64,000 bases of DNA from Sacculina carcini (GCA_916048095.2 OU696576.1:8555988-8619987), one strand, 5' to 3'; shown: positions 13,100-25,627, counted from the stretch's first letter. Made by a program: numbers and translations. Notes: generated by a model not told the origin, from the letters alone.

Positions 13100-13898
13100 G
13101 CAACAAAATAATAAATTCCTGCCGTCTGACTGAATATACAGGGTCGCCCGGATATATGAGCGTTGTCGGTAGTGAAGTAAAAATATATTTATCCGCGGAA
13201 AATTACACATAAAGTATAGAAGACTGGCCCGAAGAAATACTCTCTTATAACCGGGGTTATCATATATCCGGGTCTCGTATATGCCGGATACATAGTATAA
13301 TAGACTAGATATAAGGTTCTGGGTATCAGGTAGTATTTTAGCTTAGTGTTTCGATCTCATCCACGCCTTTTTTCGTTGGGCTCCTGTGCTTGGTTGCGTG
13401 TGTGTATGTATATGTGTGTGTGTGTGTGTGTGTATGTATATGTGTGTGTGTTCTTTTGAGGAATTTCAGACGACAATTCGTCCAGGCGTGCCGTCAACTC
13501 GTCTAGCATTGCCTATATGATTCCTCTGACAAGTGAGCCACGAGCAAAAACAACGACATCGACGACGCGTGCGACATCAGTATCATCTAACGTCGACGCC
13601 GATGACGTTGGCTTCGTCGTTGCCGACGTTGTCTCCAGCGAGCAAGCAGCAATTGTGACGATTGGCGGAGTAATAACAATAACAACAACAACAAATAATA
13701 TCAACAATATTACAATACCAGAAGTATTAAAACAAATTATTATATTACAATAAATAAATATAATTAATACTTCATTCAGATAAAAAAACAAATATCTCCA
13801 AATGCAATGAAAATTTAAACAGGTGGAAGTTTTTAATACAAAAAATAAATAATGAAAATTTCTGGTGGTTAGAGGAATAAAATTGAAGATATGTACAG
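13100..13898. other. Upstream region of POMGNT1, N-terminal exons not found
   Basis: GT microsatellites occur at about 13,399-13,452. An open frame after a possible acceptor at 13,468 is Ser/Thr/Asp-rich and does not resemble the POMGNT1 transmembrane or stem region, so I do not include it. A CAA-rich stretch lies at about 13,673-13,700. Confidence 0.4.
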
Positions 13899-14561
13899 GC
13901 GGTGAATGCGACTCTCCGAGGAAAAGAGCGAGGAATACACGTGGTTTCCATTAACCAGCACTCCGGAACTGTGATGGCCATAAGAGTTTTCGACACGTTC
14001 TCGGAACGAGAGGACGCTGCCATGATGCTTTTCCTGAACATGTTGCCTGTCGGGCGATACATCGTCTTCAGCGTCAAGGTGGGTGGGGAGAAATATTGGA
14101 ACATCAAAGTGAAGACTGGAACGTACAGGTTCAAGAATAGGATATTAACTCAGGAACAGAGGACAGGTTCAGGGATAAGATACAGGTTCAGGAACAAGGG
14201 CAGGTTCAGGTTGATGGACAACTCAGGAACAAGGGCAGGTTCGAGTTAGAGGGCAACTTCAGGAACAAGGGCAGGTTCAGGTTGGAGAACAACTTCAGGA
14301 ACAACGGTAGGTTCAGGTTGAAGGATAAATTCAGGAACAAGGGCAGGTTCAGGTTGGAGGGCAACTACAGGAACAATATTGTAGTTCAGGAACAAGACAC
14401 TAATTCAGGAACAAGGTACAGATGCAGGTAAGCTTCAGGAATAGGGTACATATGCAGGTAAGCTTCATGAACAAGGTACAGGTTCCAGAACAAAATACTG
14501 ATTCAGGAACGAGTTATGCGTGTGTGAATAACTGACTATCACTTACGGATGACTCAATTGA

Positions 14562-14598
<37 letters not shown>

Positions 14599-17299
14599 CT
14601 GTATGTGTGTATGTGTGTCCTTGGCAGGATGAGTCTAGCTACCGTTTATCTGTGTCTTCACGACGCCAACTGAAACAACTGGGCTGCAGTGAGGCAGTTC
14701 GTCTATGCTGGCGCTGCATGTGGGCGTGTGTCGTACAGAAGACTGGCGTGGGCGGTGGTGTTGATGGCGGCGATAGTGGCGCTATTGGACGGCCTATTGG
14801 CGAACGACTCAGTGTCAGAGACCGCCACTACGCTGGCGAAGACCTGTTGGCATTGCCCTGGGCGCCATTGGCTCGTCTTCAGGTCAACATGACGCTCTCA
14901 CAGAAAACAGGTGACTGATATCAGGACAAAAGGCGATATTAGCCTTATATCGACGATCCGGTCAATATAAAACCTGCACCTGCAGCACTCATCTTTTCAA
15001 GGACACGATATATCACAAGAATTCATAATATTATAATTAATTAACGAAAAGAATTAATTATCACACGCACTTGAACATCAGTAATAGGTAATAATACTAA
15101 AGTGAATGGTAATTTTCGTAGTTTAAAAAAAAAATTGCCAAGTATGGATATGTATATATTCAAATAAATAAAAGTATGCTTTCGCTGTTTAAACGCAATA
15201 CAAAAGCATATAAAATTGTTTATAGCTTAGTTGGTCATTGTAGAATGCTATATTCCGAAGGATCAACTATATAATTTTGTCCCGGGATTATTTTTATTTG
15301 TAGACGCAGGTACATTGTGTGAAAATTGGCCACGCACGAATGAGACGCAGCGAAGACGTGCGTTTTGCTCGGAAGTCGACGGCTATGGTAGTGTGTGTTC
15401 TTGCCACCAGGCGGCGCCACTGGCGTTTGATAGAGACGCAAGTGGCGATCAAATTCGATATGCGGGTATACTGTCATCTATTTTGGTACTGGTAATAGCC
15501 AGCAATCGGCCGCAATATTTATACAGGTGATGAGAAATGTAATATGTCGTAAATAATTACGCAATTAAAGAATAATATAACTTGAAGAATACAAATAGTT
15601 GAGAATCAAAGTTAAATTAAATTTAATATATTTTTACAAAAATTGAAGAATAATAACGTTTCAGACTGTATAAACATGTTTTCACTGATCTAAATGATAT
15701 TATCATTTCAGTTCTATTATACAAAATGCAATCAAAATTTTTGGTTTGGTATTTATATCGATCATATATTTTATATGAAGTATTTTACAACAGAATTTTT
15801 ACCAACCTGTCATTTTGCCTGGTCATATTTTTATTAATTCTTGTTGGTTGTGTGAGCAGAATGTTGACCTCGCTGCTGGCGACGCACGGAATGGACAAAT
15901 CGCGCGTGATCGTCTCCATCGATGGCTATCACCATGAACCTCTGCTTGTTGCCAGATTATTGGGTCTGGCAGCAATACAACACGCCCCCAGCGGAGTGGG
16001 CAGCGGACGCATCTCTCAACATTACAAAGTGAATGGCATAGTAACCTTGTTCGTATTATATATTAGCTATATATATTTTATTTTGCGCGCATGTGTATTT
16101 ATATGCGCTAAAGGAGATGTATTTATTTATTATTATCATTATTCATAATATCTTTCTAGCGTAGTTGGCTTTTGTAGTTGTCCTCATGTTATTTTGTGTG
16201 TGTGTGTGCGGTGCTTTCATGTTAATGTTTTTATTTTCCCATCTTCGTTGTAGTTTGCCGCGCTTGTGTCCCTGGATGAGCGCTATACAAATATATGAAC
16301 GAATGAATATGTAACTGGCATTGCTGCGGTGTCGCACACGGTAACGTTAGTGGCATATTCTCTCACGAGATGGTGCTAACATAGCACAATAAATGTTTCT
16401 CTTGTTTTATTTCTTTAATTCACTCATTTGTTGTCGTGTTGTTGTGTATTGTTGCTTTTTTTCGTGTTATTTGGCTTTGTTTCAATTTCAATATTTAGTT
16501 TGATCAAATCATTGTCAATGTCTTTGTGTAACCGTTAACACACATTCTCCATCCTACTGAAGTGAACTTAACGCACAATTCGTGCCCAATACACGTTATC
16601 GAAGTGTTCAGGATCAATATAACCCACTCCTTCGCAGCATACTGCTTAGCCGTCCATGAGCGTAGCATCTTTTGGGCGTGTCCCCTTACCCGGTTCTAGA
16701 TTACGTTGGTGTTTCCTCCGCGAATTGTATCGTACAGCATGGGTTCATTTCGTCCTTCCCCTTGTCCAATATCTCAGAAGCCCTGTGTCCCTGACAAATG
16801 TTCTATTAGAAATAACTGAACCTAGAATTTAAACTTGGAAAAATCGCCGTGAGAGACGTTCACTTTTCGAGCATTTGCACCATTTGTCCGATAGGTGGCG
16901 TTGTCAACGGCTTTCCAAATGTTTCCCGAGGCGCGCTACGCCGCCATTTTCGAGGAGGATCTGGACGTTTCTCCCGACGCTCTTGCACTGTTCAACCACA
17001 GCGTGCCTGCGCTGGAAAACGACTCGAGTCTATTCTGCGTGTCCGCCTGGAATGACCTGGGCTTCCAGCACACTGTTCAGGTGCACACGCCTACGCCACA
17101 CACACTAGGCCATTCATTGGTCCACCCGCACACTCACACACACCTCAAACATACTCCAATGGCGGCGCCAAGGGGGAGCCTGGAGGGACTGAAGACTTCC
17201 CCCAAATGTGTCCAGATCCCCCCCGAAAACAAATCGCACAGCACGGGACTATCACTTTCTTAGCATGGGTCCTTGGTCCACTATCTCTGATGTATGTAT

Positions 17300-17369
<70 letters not shown>

Positions 17370-20300
17370 AGAACGAAAGCGAGTTGTATCGTGTCGATAC
17401 GATGCCAGGGCTGGGCTGGCTGTTGCCGCGGTCTATATACGAGACAGAACTGCAACCTCACTGGCCAACTGCCGACAAGGTCAGAACAACTCACATTCAC
17501 ACATATATATAGGGCTTCTTCAAAGAACACAAACTCGTCCGCCTCGTAGCCGAGTGGCTAAGACGCACGCTCTGTGAACGAGAGGTCCTGGGTTCGATTC
17601 CCTGGCGAGATGAAACGGGTGGGCTCGCTTCTTAAAGTGATAGCCCAATTGCCGCAAGGCGGGTTTCGTGTGCGCGCAGCCGTACAGTTTTCTGTGCTGG
17701 CCGTGACTGCGAAAACCTGTGTGTGTGTGTGGCGGCCGGACCTCCTGTGTGCCAGCCGGGGCCGTGAGGCTTTGCCCCCGCAAAATTTCACGTGAACACA
17801 GCCTTCTCTACTGCTGTGTTCAAATGTGTAATAATAATTATATAAATTTAATTAATTAAACCCGGCTTTTTCGCAAAGTTTCGTCCGAACGTTTTCAGTG
17901 GGAAATTAAGAGCAAATGAACTTCCAGCATTGTGAGTCGGCAAATACTAATGTGTGTATGTGTGTGTCCAGATGTTTGATTGGGACATGTGGATGCGCAA
18001 GCCATCGGTGCGTGGCGGACGAGAGTGTATTGTGCCTGATGTGCCGCGCACGTTTCATTTCGGCACGCTCGGCATGCACGTGGGACGATACATGCAGACA
18101 CAATTCTACAACAGACAAGCCTTGAGTCGCCGACGACATGTACGCTTTAAAAGCGCCGAACGGTGCGTGAACACTGTTATACTTATGGCTTAGTGGTAGA
18201 ATACGTCCACTTGGCGCAAGGAGTTGCGAGTTCAAATCCTGTCGGTGGGTAAGCTTTGTAAGGACGTTTACCATAGCACCCTGTCGCTCAGGGTTGATGT
18301 GCTAATATGCCGTCCTTGTCGCGTTATAGCGTTGAGGAGTCTGGTTATTCTACAGTTCAAGTCTTGAAGCCATCCGTTTAAGATTGTCTTCCTGTTTATA
18401 CGTGTCATTCTTGCATCAACCTTGCACACACAGGCTGACAAGGGCGCGCTATGAGGAAGAGCTGGAGGAGCTGCTGGGCAGAGCGCACGTGCTCAACGTG
18501 TCCGAACTGCACTGCCACGTTGAATCCGATGTTGCACCGGTACGTGCTGCGTCGACGCCGGCACCACCGCCCAACGTCGTCTTCATCAAGATGTCTGACG
18601 ATCACGACGCGACGGCCTGGATGTCCTTGGCCAAGGTGGGATGGTAGCACACGATGTGTTGCGCTCACAGTCGCTCCGCATAAGTGATCGTAAATTATTC
18701 CCAAACAATACATGCTTATGTCCATGCGGTGGCCAACTTTTTCTCTTCCAGGTGTGGATAAGTGGATTTTGGTCCCTCTTCAGAGGTGAGCAATTCAGTA
18801 TCTATTGCTCGAGGAATCACCAGTGTAACCCAGCATCTGCTGACCGTTATTACGAGCGAGCGAAGCGAGTAAGTTCATACTTGGTGTGACTAGAAAAATG
18901 AGTATGAGCGGCCCGCGGCCGGCCGTGGTGACGCTTTTCAGAGGCTTATATCTCTGGAACCATAAGTCCTATTAACATGCATTTTTTTGTTGGGTAGCGT
19001 CATCCTTCCTGCCGCGAATGAGACCAAGCCGAATTATGTCAGTGCACAGTGTGGCACGTGGCACGTGTCATATGCCCTCTTATAATTTAGAAGAAAACTT
19101 TGCCCATGCTTTTTGAGAGTATTATATCTCAAAACTAGTTTGATTACATATGATAGCTTCGCGCTCGCTCGTTCATCGCCGAAAACGGCGCCTTACTGGT
19201 AGGTAAGAAAGCCCGAGCGGTAGTACGCCAATAGACGGACCAACCGTGTAGGGTACGTCGGAATGCGCCCGAAAACTGTGATCTATGTGTTCAATACGAT
19301 CCAACCCTAGTCCCCGTGCGAGTCAAATTTTGATAATGCACGAATCATCACACGAAATCTGAATAAAAACTGTACAGGTGATATAACACTGCAAAATAAA
19401 GCGTGCGACTCAACATAGTGGGAGTACTACAATATTGTCCTTTGAACATATTAGCCACAAATGCCCGCATACTCCCATACTCTGCAATAGGGCAATATGT
19501 TGTCCTCGACTAGTGTAGTGTCCAAGCAGTACCAAGTGCGGTGAGTGCGACTGTGGTGTTTGGCCAATATGTTCACTTTTCACCATAACGTAATTACAGT
19601 GGCTTTCAACACAACGCACCTGTTTTTATACTACCGGCAGCTAGCACCTAACATACTGTGTGGTTATTGATTAGGTTAGCTTAGGTTAGGTTAGATTACA
19701 GAGCCTAGCCAATAGGCATACACAGTATGTTCGGTGCTAGCTACCTGTTGTTTATAGAGTAGTCGACCACGAAATCTTATGCTGCGATCTTGCTCATCTA
19801 GGCCTCACATCCACTGCACTTTCTCTTCTTACCTCATATCTAAATGATCGTTCCTATGCTGTTCGCAGTAATGCGGCTTTATCGTGCGACTTTCCTCTCA
19901 CCTCCGGGGTTCCACAAGGCTCACTTCTTGGTCCTTTACTTTTCAACTTATACGTATCATCCCTTTGTCCTATGCTCCGCAGCTATCCAGTTTCATTTCA
20001 CGTATACGCTGACGACATCCAAATTTATTTTCCTCTTTCTCCTCATTCTTCAAATTTGGTCTCTATGCTGCTCACCCAGATTTCTTCTTGGGCTGCTTCA
20101 CGTAAACTTGTTCTCAACCCTGACAAAACAGAATATCTAGTCTTTCACCCTCCTCGAATTTCTCCTCACTCTATCAACCTTCCGCTAGCCAATCAAATGC
20201 GCAATTTGGGTGTCTTGTTCGATCCTAACCTTTCTTTCTCGACTCATTTTTCTCAGCTTATCCGCTCGTGCCGCTTTTTACTCCGACAATTTTACCCTAT

Positions 20301-23038
20301 TCGTTCGTCGATTGATGTCTCATCCGCTAGTCTTCTGGTAAATTCCTATATCTTTTCCAAGATCGACTATTGCAACTCGCTCTTCTTCCATCTTCCCTTG
20401 AAATCTATCCGCCAACTCCAAGCAGTGATCAACCTTGCTTGTCGGTTTGTACTGAGGCTTCCTCCGCGAACCCCTACTTCGGTGCACATCCGACAGCTCG
20501 GTTGGTTACCTGCTCTTTCTCGTATCCGCTATAAGGTATGTTGTCTGGTCTTCAAACTTATCCACTCTCCCTCTTCTCCCTCATATCTCCGTTCCCTATT
20601 GACTCTCAATAATCGCACTTCTTGTCGCATTCCTGTGCCATTAGTCTGTCCTCCTGCTCTTAATCAATCCTCTTGGTCATCCAAATCTTTTTATTTCTAT
20701 GCTCCTCGTATCTATAACTCGCTTCCATCTTACCTTCACCACAAGTCTTCACTCCAATCCTTTTCTGCTGATCTTCATAAATATCTGCTCACTCGTTCTC
20801 TTCATGACTAAATGTATGATTTGTCTTTGGTTATATGTGTGTTGTTCGTGCTGATCGTCCTGTGTTGTACCCTCGTTGTTCTTGCTTTATATTTGTCTTT
20901 TTACTCACTGTGAATTATATGTTTTCGTTGCTGCGTCCCTTTTTTGCATCTCTTGCATTCGTCGTTGTCTGGTCAGGCTTCGCCCTGCTACTGGTAACCG
21001 TGTAATTCCAGTACAACCAGATTCACGGTCGAGTCGTCGGCGACTAAACCGACTCCCCCACTGTTCTGCAGTGAGGAGGGTGGCTAGACACCCGACAGGA
21101 AAAAAAACAAAACCTGTTTCAAGGGCGGATGAGCTATCTGATAGCCAACGGCCATCTAGCATGTTCCAGTTTGCAAACGTGTTTTCATTTTTCTATTTGT
21201 GCCTACTCCCTGCTCGCTGTGATGTTCCTGTCGGTTGTCTCTTTCGCGCCTGTGTATAAATATGTGCGCTATATTAAATATATGTTGTTGTTGTTGTTGT
21301 TGTTGTTGTGTTTTGTGTTGAAAACCACTGAAATTACGTTATGGTGAAAAGTGAACATATTGGCCACAAGCCGCAGTCGCACTCACCGCACTTGATACGC
21401 CTTTGATACTACGCTGGCCGAGGTGAACATATTGCCCTATTGCAGAGTATGGGAGTACTCAGGTATTTGTGGCTAATATGTTCATAGGACAATATTTTTG
21501 CTAGATTCAACATAACAAGGGGGATCTAGTACAATATTGTCCTATGAACATAGCAAGGGTTTGCACGCACAATGTCATCAGTAAACATACAAACGTGTAC
21601 ACAGTAGATATCAGAACAAGGCACATGTGAGTAACGATCGTGCTCCCTAACGTCGCAATATTCGTACACAAACACACCTGGCTTCCGCTACACACTCATT
21701 TCCGCTCCACTCAATACTGTAGTTGCGGACAACGCCCTATGCCAGTGGTTTCCAACCTGTGGGCCTCGTATGCCACTGGTGGTACGCCAACACTTTCTGG
21801 GACATGAACAATAGCACCAGGACATGATTTCTGATGTGCTGTTAGCAAATTAATGTCCCTCATCCACCAGCTGGTGGAGAAGAAGCAGATACAGCCCTCA
21901 CAGTTGTTTTGCTAAGTTGATTTGTGTGTTCTGCTTGTACAATCATGTAAATAATGTGATATCTGATCGAGCTGAGTTTCTCTAAAATCAGGTGGTACAC
22001 GGCGACCGCACAGGATCTCCAAATGGTGTACTCGATAACAAAAGGTTGGGAACCGCTGTCATATGGAGCTCCACGTATTGTTCCAATCAGTCCCCACAAC
22101 CCATCCACTCAAACAATACACATGCACTCCCACGAGCGGCAGTCATAACGCTTATTTTGCTTATCTATGCAGTGGCGCCCCAAAAATATGCCAAGCCTCC
22201 CTAATTCCCCCAAAAAATCTTAATCATGGACATTAAAATTTCTTACCACTGTAAATGAAGTCCTGAATTTTTGTTCAAGTTCGGACTGAATCAGTGTGCC
22301 TCAGTCCCTTATTATAATATTATGTAGTCAGCGTTCGAGTGTAGCTTTTCATGCTTCGCCAGGCCCCCTCAACTTTTTCCTTAGCCCCCCTCCCCCCCAT
22401 CGGAAGAATCCTGGCGCCGCCACTGTCTCTATGTCTTTGGAGCGGCAGCCAAGCGTGCATCTTTCTTCTTCGCCGTTAGATGGCGGTGCAATCGCTGTGC
22501 ATATGTATTATTTTGATATACAATTTGTTTATATGCTGTCTTTGTATGCTTACCTCTTGTATTGTACTTGCAAACCGCTGTTAGTTTTTGCCAAGTGTTT
22601 CATTTGTGCACTGTTGTATGACGTGTGCAGTATTTATTTAGTTCTTGTGTCATAATGAGCGTTGAGCGTTACCAAAATTAAAATCGCGCAGGAGATATGG
22701 TTGGATCGTATTGACCATAGTAGAAGCAGTGTTTGGTAATGTGCGCGTCACTCGGTAACTCCTTAATTAACACGGGGTGCTGGTTTCCTCTAGTGTTTCC
22801 TCCGCCAATAGTGTAACACTGCAAGAATTTCACTTATGCTCACGTGATTGTGTGTGTGTGTGTGTGTCAGTGTCTTGGCGTGTGGCACTTGGACATGCGG
22901 GCCCATCACCGTGGCATGTGGAGAATGTACTACAAGCATGTCCACCTCATGGTGGTCGGAGTGCCTTTCTCGCCGTATTCCCGCTTCAAGCCGCCGCACA
23001 TCACCCCCTACCGGCCCAAAGCAACGCCACTGCACTAG
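13899..23038 (+). CDS. POMGNT1: Protein O-mannose beta-1,2-N-acetylglucosaminyltransferase 1 (nine exons, N-terminus missing)
   Basis: The family enzyme is a Golgi type II membrane protein that adds GlcNAc to O-mannose on alpha-dystroglycan. Coding exons: 13899-14078, 14628-14910, 15304-15526, 15860-16028, 16895-17080, 17372-17479, 17972-18162, 18434-18635, 22871-23038. All are GT-AG, and phases join without a break to 569 residues plus TAG. The first two exons carry the carbohydrate-binding stem domain ([17 protein letters not shown]). Exon 3 has [14 protein letters not shown] and exon 5 has FEEDLD, the metal-binding DxD-type motif of the GT13 fold. Exon 6 has [11 protein letters not shown] and exon 7 has FDWDMWMR. 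The last exon ends in the conserved [11 protein letters not shown]...VVGVP region. Upstream exons for the cytoplasmic tail, membrane anchor and start of the stem were not found. Intron 8 (4.2 kb) holds a LINE and several DNA elements. No frameshift or stop is present. Confidence 0.93.
14116..14515 (+). repeat. Minisatellite in POMGNT1 intron 1
   Basis: Imperfect tandem units of about 36 bp are built on CAGGAACAAGGGCAGG and TTCAGGTTGGAGGGCAAC. The right end carries two copies of ATGCAGGTAAGCTTCA, each a perfect CAG|GTAAG donor consensus. Confidence 0.85.
17541..17840 (+). repeat. tRNA-derived SINE in POMGNT1 intron 6
   Basis: The head has box A-like TAGCCGAGTGGCTAAGAC and a canonical box B GGTTCGATTCC at about 17,591. 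A GC-rich body follows to about 17,840 and ends AT-rich. The anticodon stem is imperfect, so I call a SINE rather than a tRNA gene. Confidence 0.65.
18185..18370 (+). repeat. Second tRNA-derived SINE, in POMGNT1 intron 7
   Basis: The head has GGCTTAGTGGTAGAATA (box A) and GAGTTCAAATCC (box B). The anticodon arm is degenerate. A body containing TAAGGACGTTTACCATAGCA follows. It differs from the SINEs at 5.2 and 17.5 kb. Confidence 0.6.
19409..19613. mobile_element. Left arm of foldback (palindromic) DNA element
   Basis: About 200 bp that reappear inverted at 21,316-21,516. The shared inner edge is TTCACTTTTCACCATAACGT, read here on plus and there on minus. A smaller palindrome, AGCTAGCACC.../...GGTGCTAGCT (19,641-19,748), lies just inside this arm. 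Confidence 0.75.
19770..21315 (+). mobile_element. 5'-truncated CR1/L2-type LINE (reverse transcriptase C-terminal half)
   Basis: An open frame running to stop at about 20,811 reads [19 protein letters not shown], then the catalytic YADDIQIY, then the thumb/C-terminal region with [11 protein letters not shown] and [13 protein letters not shown]. This order is typical of non-LTR reverse transcriptases of the CR1/L2 group. The N-terminal reverse transcriptase, endonuclease and ORF1 are missing. The 3' end is TGCGCTATATTAAATATATG followed by (TTG)n, a microsatellite tail of that group. The main frame has no internal stop from about 19,770 to 20,811, suggesting a fairly young copy. It lies between the two arms of a foldback element, as if inserted into it. 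Confidence 0.85.
21316..21555. mobile_element. Right arm of foldback DNA element
   Basis: Inverted copy of 19,409-19,613. After the arm, 21,530-21,555 repeats the outer-edge motif ACAATATTGTCCTATGAACA a second time in direct orientation to the left arm. Confidence 0.75.
21743..22058. mobile_element. hAT-like non-autonomous element (MITE)
   Basis: Termini are CAGTGGTTTCCAACC and, inverted, GGTTGGGAACCGCTG, the usual hAT/Charlie-type ends, 316 bp apart. A clear 8-bp target duplication is not visible. Lies in POMGNT1 intron 8. Confidence 0.65.
22170..22425. mobile_element. hAT-like MITE with 8-bp target duplication
   Basis: Starts CAGTGGCGCC and ends GGCGCCGCCACTG. Flanks are TATCTATG on the left and TCTCTATG on the right (7 of 8 match), as expected for hAT. 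Lies in POMGNT1 intron 8. Confidence 0.7.
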
Positions 23039-23194
23039 AAATCGCTCAATGGAAGATCCTCTGATGTCATGTGCGAAAATCATTCAAGATAGACCAGATC
23101 TCTTTATGAACAAGTTTACTTTTTTAAACGTGATGACGCAAAGTCCCTGTCTCTTAAAGTCCTCATCCATAAAATTCGCCAGTAATGACCTGAG

Positions 23195-24350
23195 TGAGGT
23201 TCCATCTCATTTCATATATACGCTGACGACATTCAGTTCTACATCCCACTTCTTTTCCCTTCTCCGTCTTTTCTCTCTGACATCCTATCCACCATCTCTT
23301 CTTGGGCGTCGTCCCGTCACCTTCTCCTCAACTCGTCCAAGTCTGAGTTTCTGGCTCTTCATCCTCCTCGTATTCTTCCTCCTCGCTTACCTCTTATCCT
23401 ATCCTCCACAGTTCGCAATCTCGGAGTTATTTTTTACTCATCTCTCTCTTCCTCCGACAATATCCTCTCTGTCGCCCGCACTTGCCGTCTTATCTTGAGG
23501 TCCCTCTATCCTATACGCTCATATCTCGACAGACCTTCCGCAATCAAACTTATTCACTGTCATGTATTCTCTAGACTCGACTATTGTAATTCTTTGTACA
23601 TCCATGCTCCTCGACGTTTTCTCAAAATCCTACAACGCGTTATTAATCAATCTTGTCGTTTTGTCCTTCATCCTGTTCCTTGTCGTCACAATTCTCAATT
23701 TCTTTTTCAATTTCGCTGGCTCCCTATTATTCCACGTATTCACTTTCGCCTGTGTTGTCTGATATATAAGCTCCACGATCCCCGTCAGCCATCATATCTC
23801 CGCCTTCTCCTCACTCCTTCCCGAATTCCTCTTCCCCTTGTCTGCCCTCGTGCTGTAAATGAATCTCCTTGGTCCTCCAAATCATTCTTTTTTTCCGCCC
23901 CTCGGCTTTACAACTCCATCCCAACTCACATTACTTCTTCTCTTTCCTACAATTCTTTCCGCTCTAGGCTCCAAACACCTTTCTGACCTCTTTTTTGACC
24001 CAGTCTCCCACACTCTCACACCTTTTGCATCACTATAACATGTTACTTTAGCCTGTTCTTACTATTCCATCTCTCATTTGCATGCTTACTTTATCTACGC
24101 TATGACTATATTCTCCCGAGTTGTGTTTGTTGTGTTGTCATTATGTTTCAGTGGTGTTGTCTTGTACGTCATGTCCGTCTGTTTTACATGTTTTGCCCAT
24201 ATTTTGTCTCTATATTTATTGTATTTTATTGCATATTTGTAGTTTACTTCTTTTGCATCTGTCCTGTTAGTTGTATTCCGTGTTACCAACTGTTTATAAT
24301 CGTGTCGCGCCCGAGCCCTTCGGTGCGCTATAACAAATACATGTTGTTGT
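23195..24350 (+). mobile_element. Second CR1/L2-type LINE fragment, frameshifted
   Basis: Begins at the catalytic YADDIQFYIP and continues through SSWASSRHLLL, SRLDYCNSLYI and FRWLPIIPRIHFR to a stop near 23,986. A 3' UTR ends in GCGCTATAACAAATACATG plus a short (TTG)n. It is the same kind of element as the 19.8-kb LINE but clearly diverged from it, and it starts 160 bp after the POMGNT1 stop codon. Confidence 0.8.
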
Positions 24351-25021
24351 TGTATTTAATTGTAGTTCACGTGAGTATGAGACCAATGATGTTGGCACAG
24401 GTACCGAGAGCTTTAACGCCACACAATGACAAATTGTCATACGAAATTACAATAATTGTCAATCGTGTCATAAGTCACCGTTGCGAGCTTGCATGATATC
24501 TCAATGAACAGCTTCCTCGGGAAACCTGATGTGGAGTGGAAGAGCACATCCGATGTTGCTCATCTTTATGCGCACCAAATACACCGAGTCTTTCCAAACG
24601 CGTTTGATGACATTCATTCGTGGCATATTATTGGCAGGGAATACAGTGTACAAACAACATCTACCCCATCAACAATGACACAATAACCAACACAAGCACA
24701 CCTCACAGCCTATTCATATGCTCCAGCACACCATCTCACATTTCAATGGTTCAGGATTATTGTATGTGTGTGAGTTGACAATGGCTAACCATTTGCTGGA
24801 CATCGACAATATATACCTCGTAGAGTCCCTTGTCGATTGGCTTTTGGACACCTAGCCGCCAAATCACATGACCCATCCAAACAATCCGTCCAGCTCGCTG
24901 AAATCCTAGGTGAACGAATGTCGTTCGAGGTGAATAGCCCTGATGAAAACGTCATGAACGGTGTAGACCTTGAGATATTCTTTGGGAAGACGACACCAAT
25001 GTTTACACCATGTTATAAATA
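24351..25021. other. Unassigned region with short open frames
   Basis: Plus-strand frames at 24,489-24,686 and 24,837-25,073 (the second begins MAFGHLAAKSHDPSK) are of unbiased composition, but I recognise no family. They may be a decayed or lineage-specific gene, or chance. Confidence 0.25.
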
Positions 25022-25627
25022 CTACGACGAGGCCGCCTGTCGACGAGCTCGATGCGACAAACACATGACATGAGGAGAAGACGAGGTCGCACCGGCCAGA
25101 TCAACTTCCACTCGGGCGACAGAACATCCACCAGCCTCGCCGACTGCTTCCGCCGCTTGATCGCCGGCCCAAATCGCTTGCCGATACAGATGACGCGTGA
25201 GAACCACGGCGAACCCGAACAGCAGAGCTATGAGCGGCGCAAGAACCACATACAGCGGCAGCTGTGACGATTTGTCGCCACTGTCGACCGCCTGCAGATG
25301 CACACACAGACACACTTGAAAGGCCACTTTGAGCGCCACGATAGCCAGCGTTGCCAGATGCGGTCGCGAGTGATGCCAGACGAACAGCGCGCGCGCCACA
25401 ACGCCGCCGACAGCCGGCAGAGGAGCGCGAGCGGCGCGACACTGCCACACGAGCACGACAGCCGTGTAGACGAGCAGAAGAACGTCAAACAACCACATGG
25501 GCACGAGCACAATGATCCAGCTCCACTGCGTGCGGCCATCCAGCCGCAGCACGAGCAGCACGAGCAGAATGAGCAGCAGGAACCATGTGACCAGAGCTCG
25601 GTGCAGCACAGCCATAACACCGGCCAA
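25022..25627 (-). CDS. TMEM60: TMEM60-like multipass membrane protein
   Basis: A single-exon frame of 201 residues. From the second Met (codon 25615-25613) it reads VLHRALVTWFLLLILLVLLV, then RLDGRTQWSWIIVLVPMWLFD, then an Ala/Leu-rich helix, then LKVAFQVCLCVHLQ and a last helix LPLYVVLAPLIALLFG. This is the order and spacing of the four membrane segments of TMEM60, whose vertebrate form is about 133 residues. The second Met aligns with the family start, so I prefer it over the first (four residues earlier). A hydrophilic tail of about 50 residues after the last helix is longer than usual. The gene is divergent to HSP90B1, 1.26 kb away. Molecular function of the family is unknown. Confidence 0.88.
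   Translation of the reverse strand: MAGVMAVLHRALVTWFLLLILLVLLVLRLDGRTQWSWIIVLVPMWLFDVLLLVYTAVVLVWQCRAARAPLPAVGGVVARALFVWHHSRPHLATLAIVALKVAFQVCLCVHLQAVDSGDKSSQLPLYVVLAPLIALLFGFAVVLTRHLYRQAIWAGDQAAEAVGEAGGCSVARVEVDLAGATSSSPHVMCLSHRARRQAASS

Noticed and set aside
13469..13660. N-terminal exon of POMGNT1
   Set aside because: An acceptor and open frame exist, but there is no membrane segment or stem similarity and no convincing donor in the needed phase.
19676..19695. Telomere-like TTAGG repeats (also CCTAA at 63,178)
   Set aside because: Only two or three degenerate units, inside foldback elements; not telomeric.
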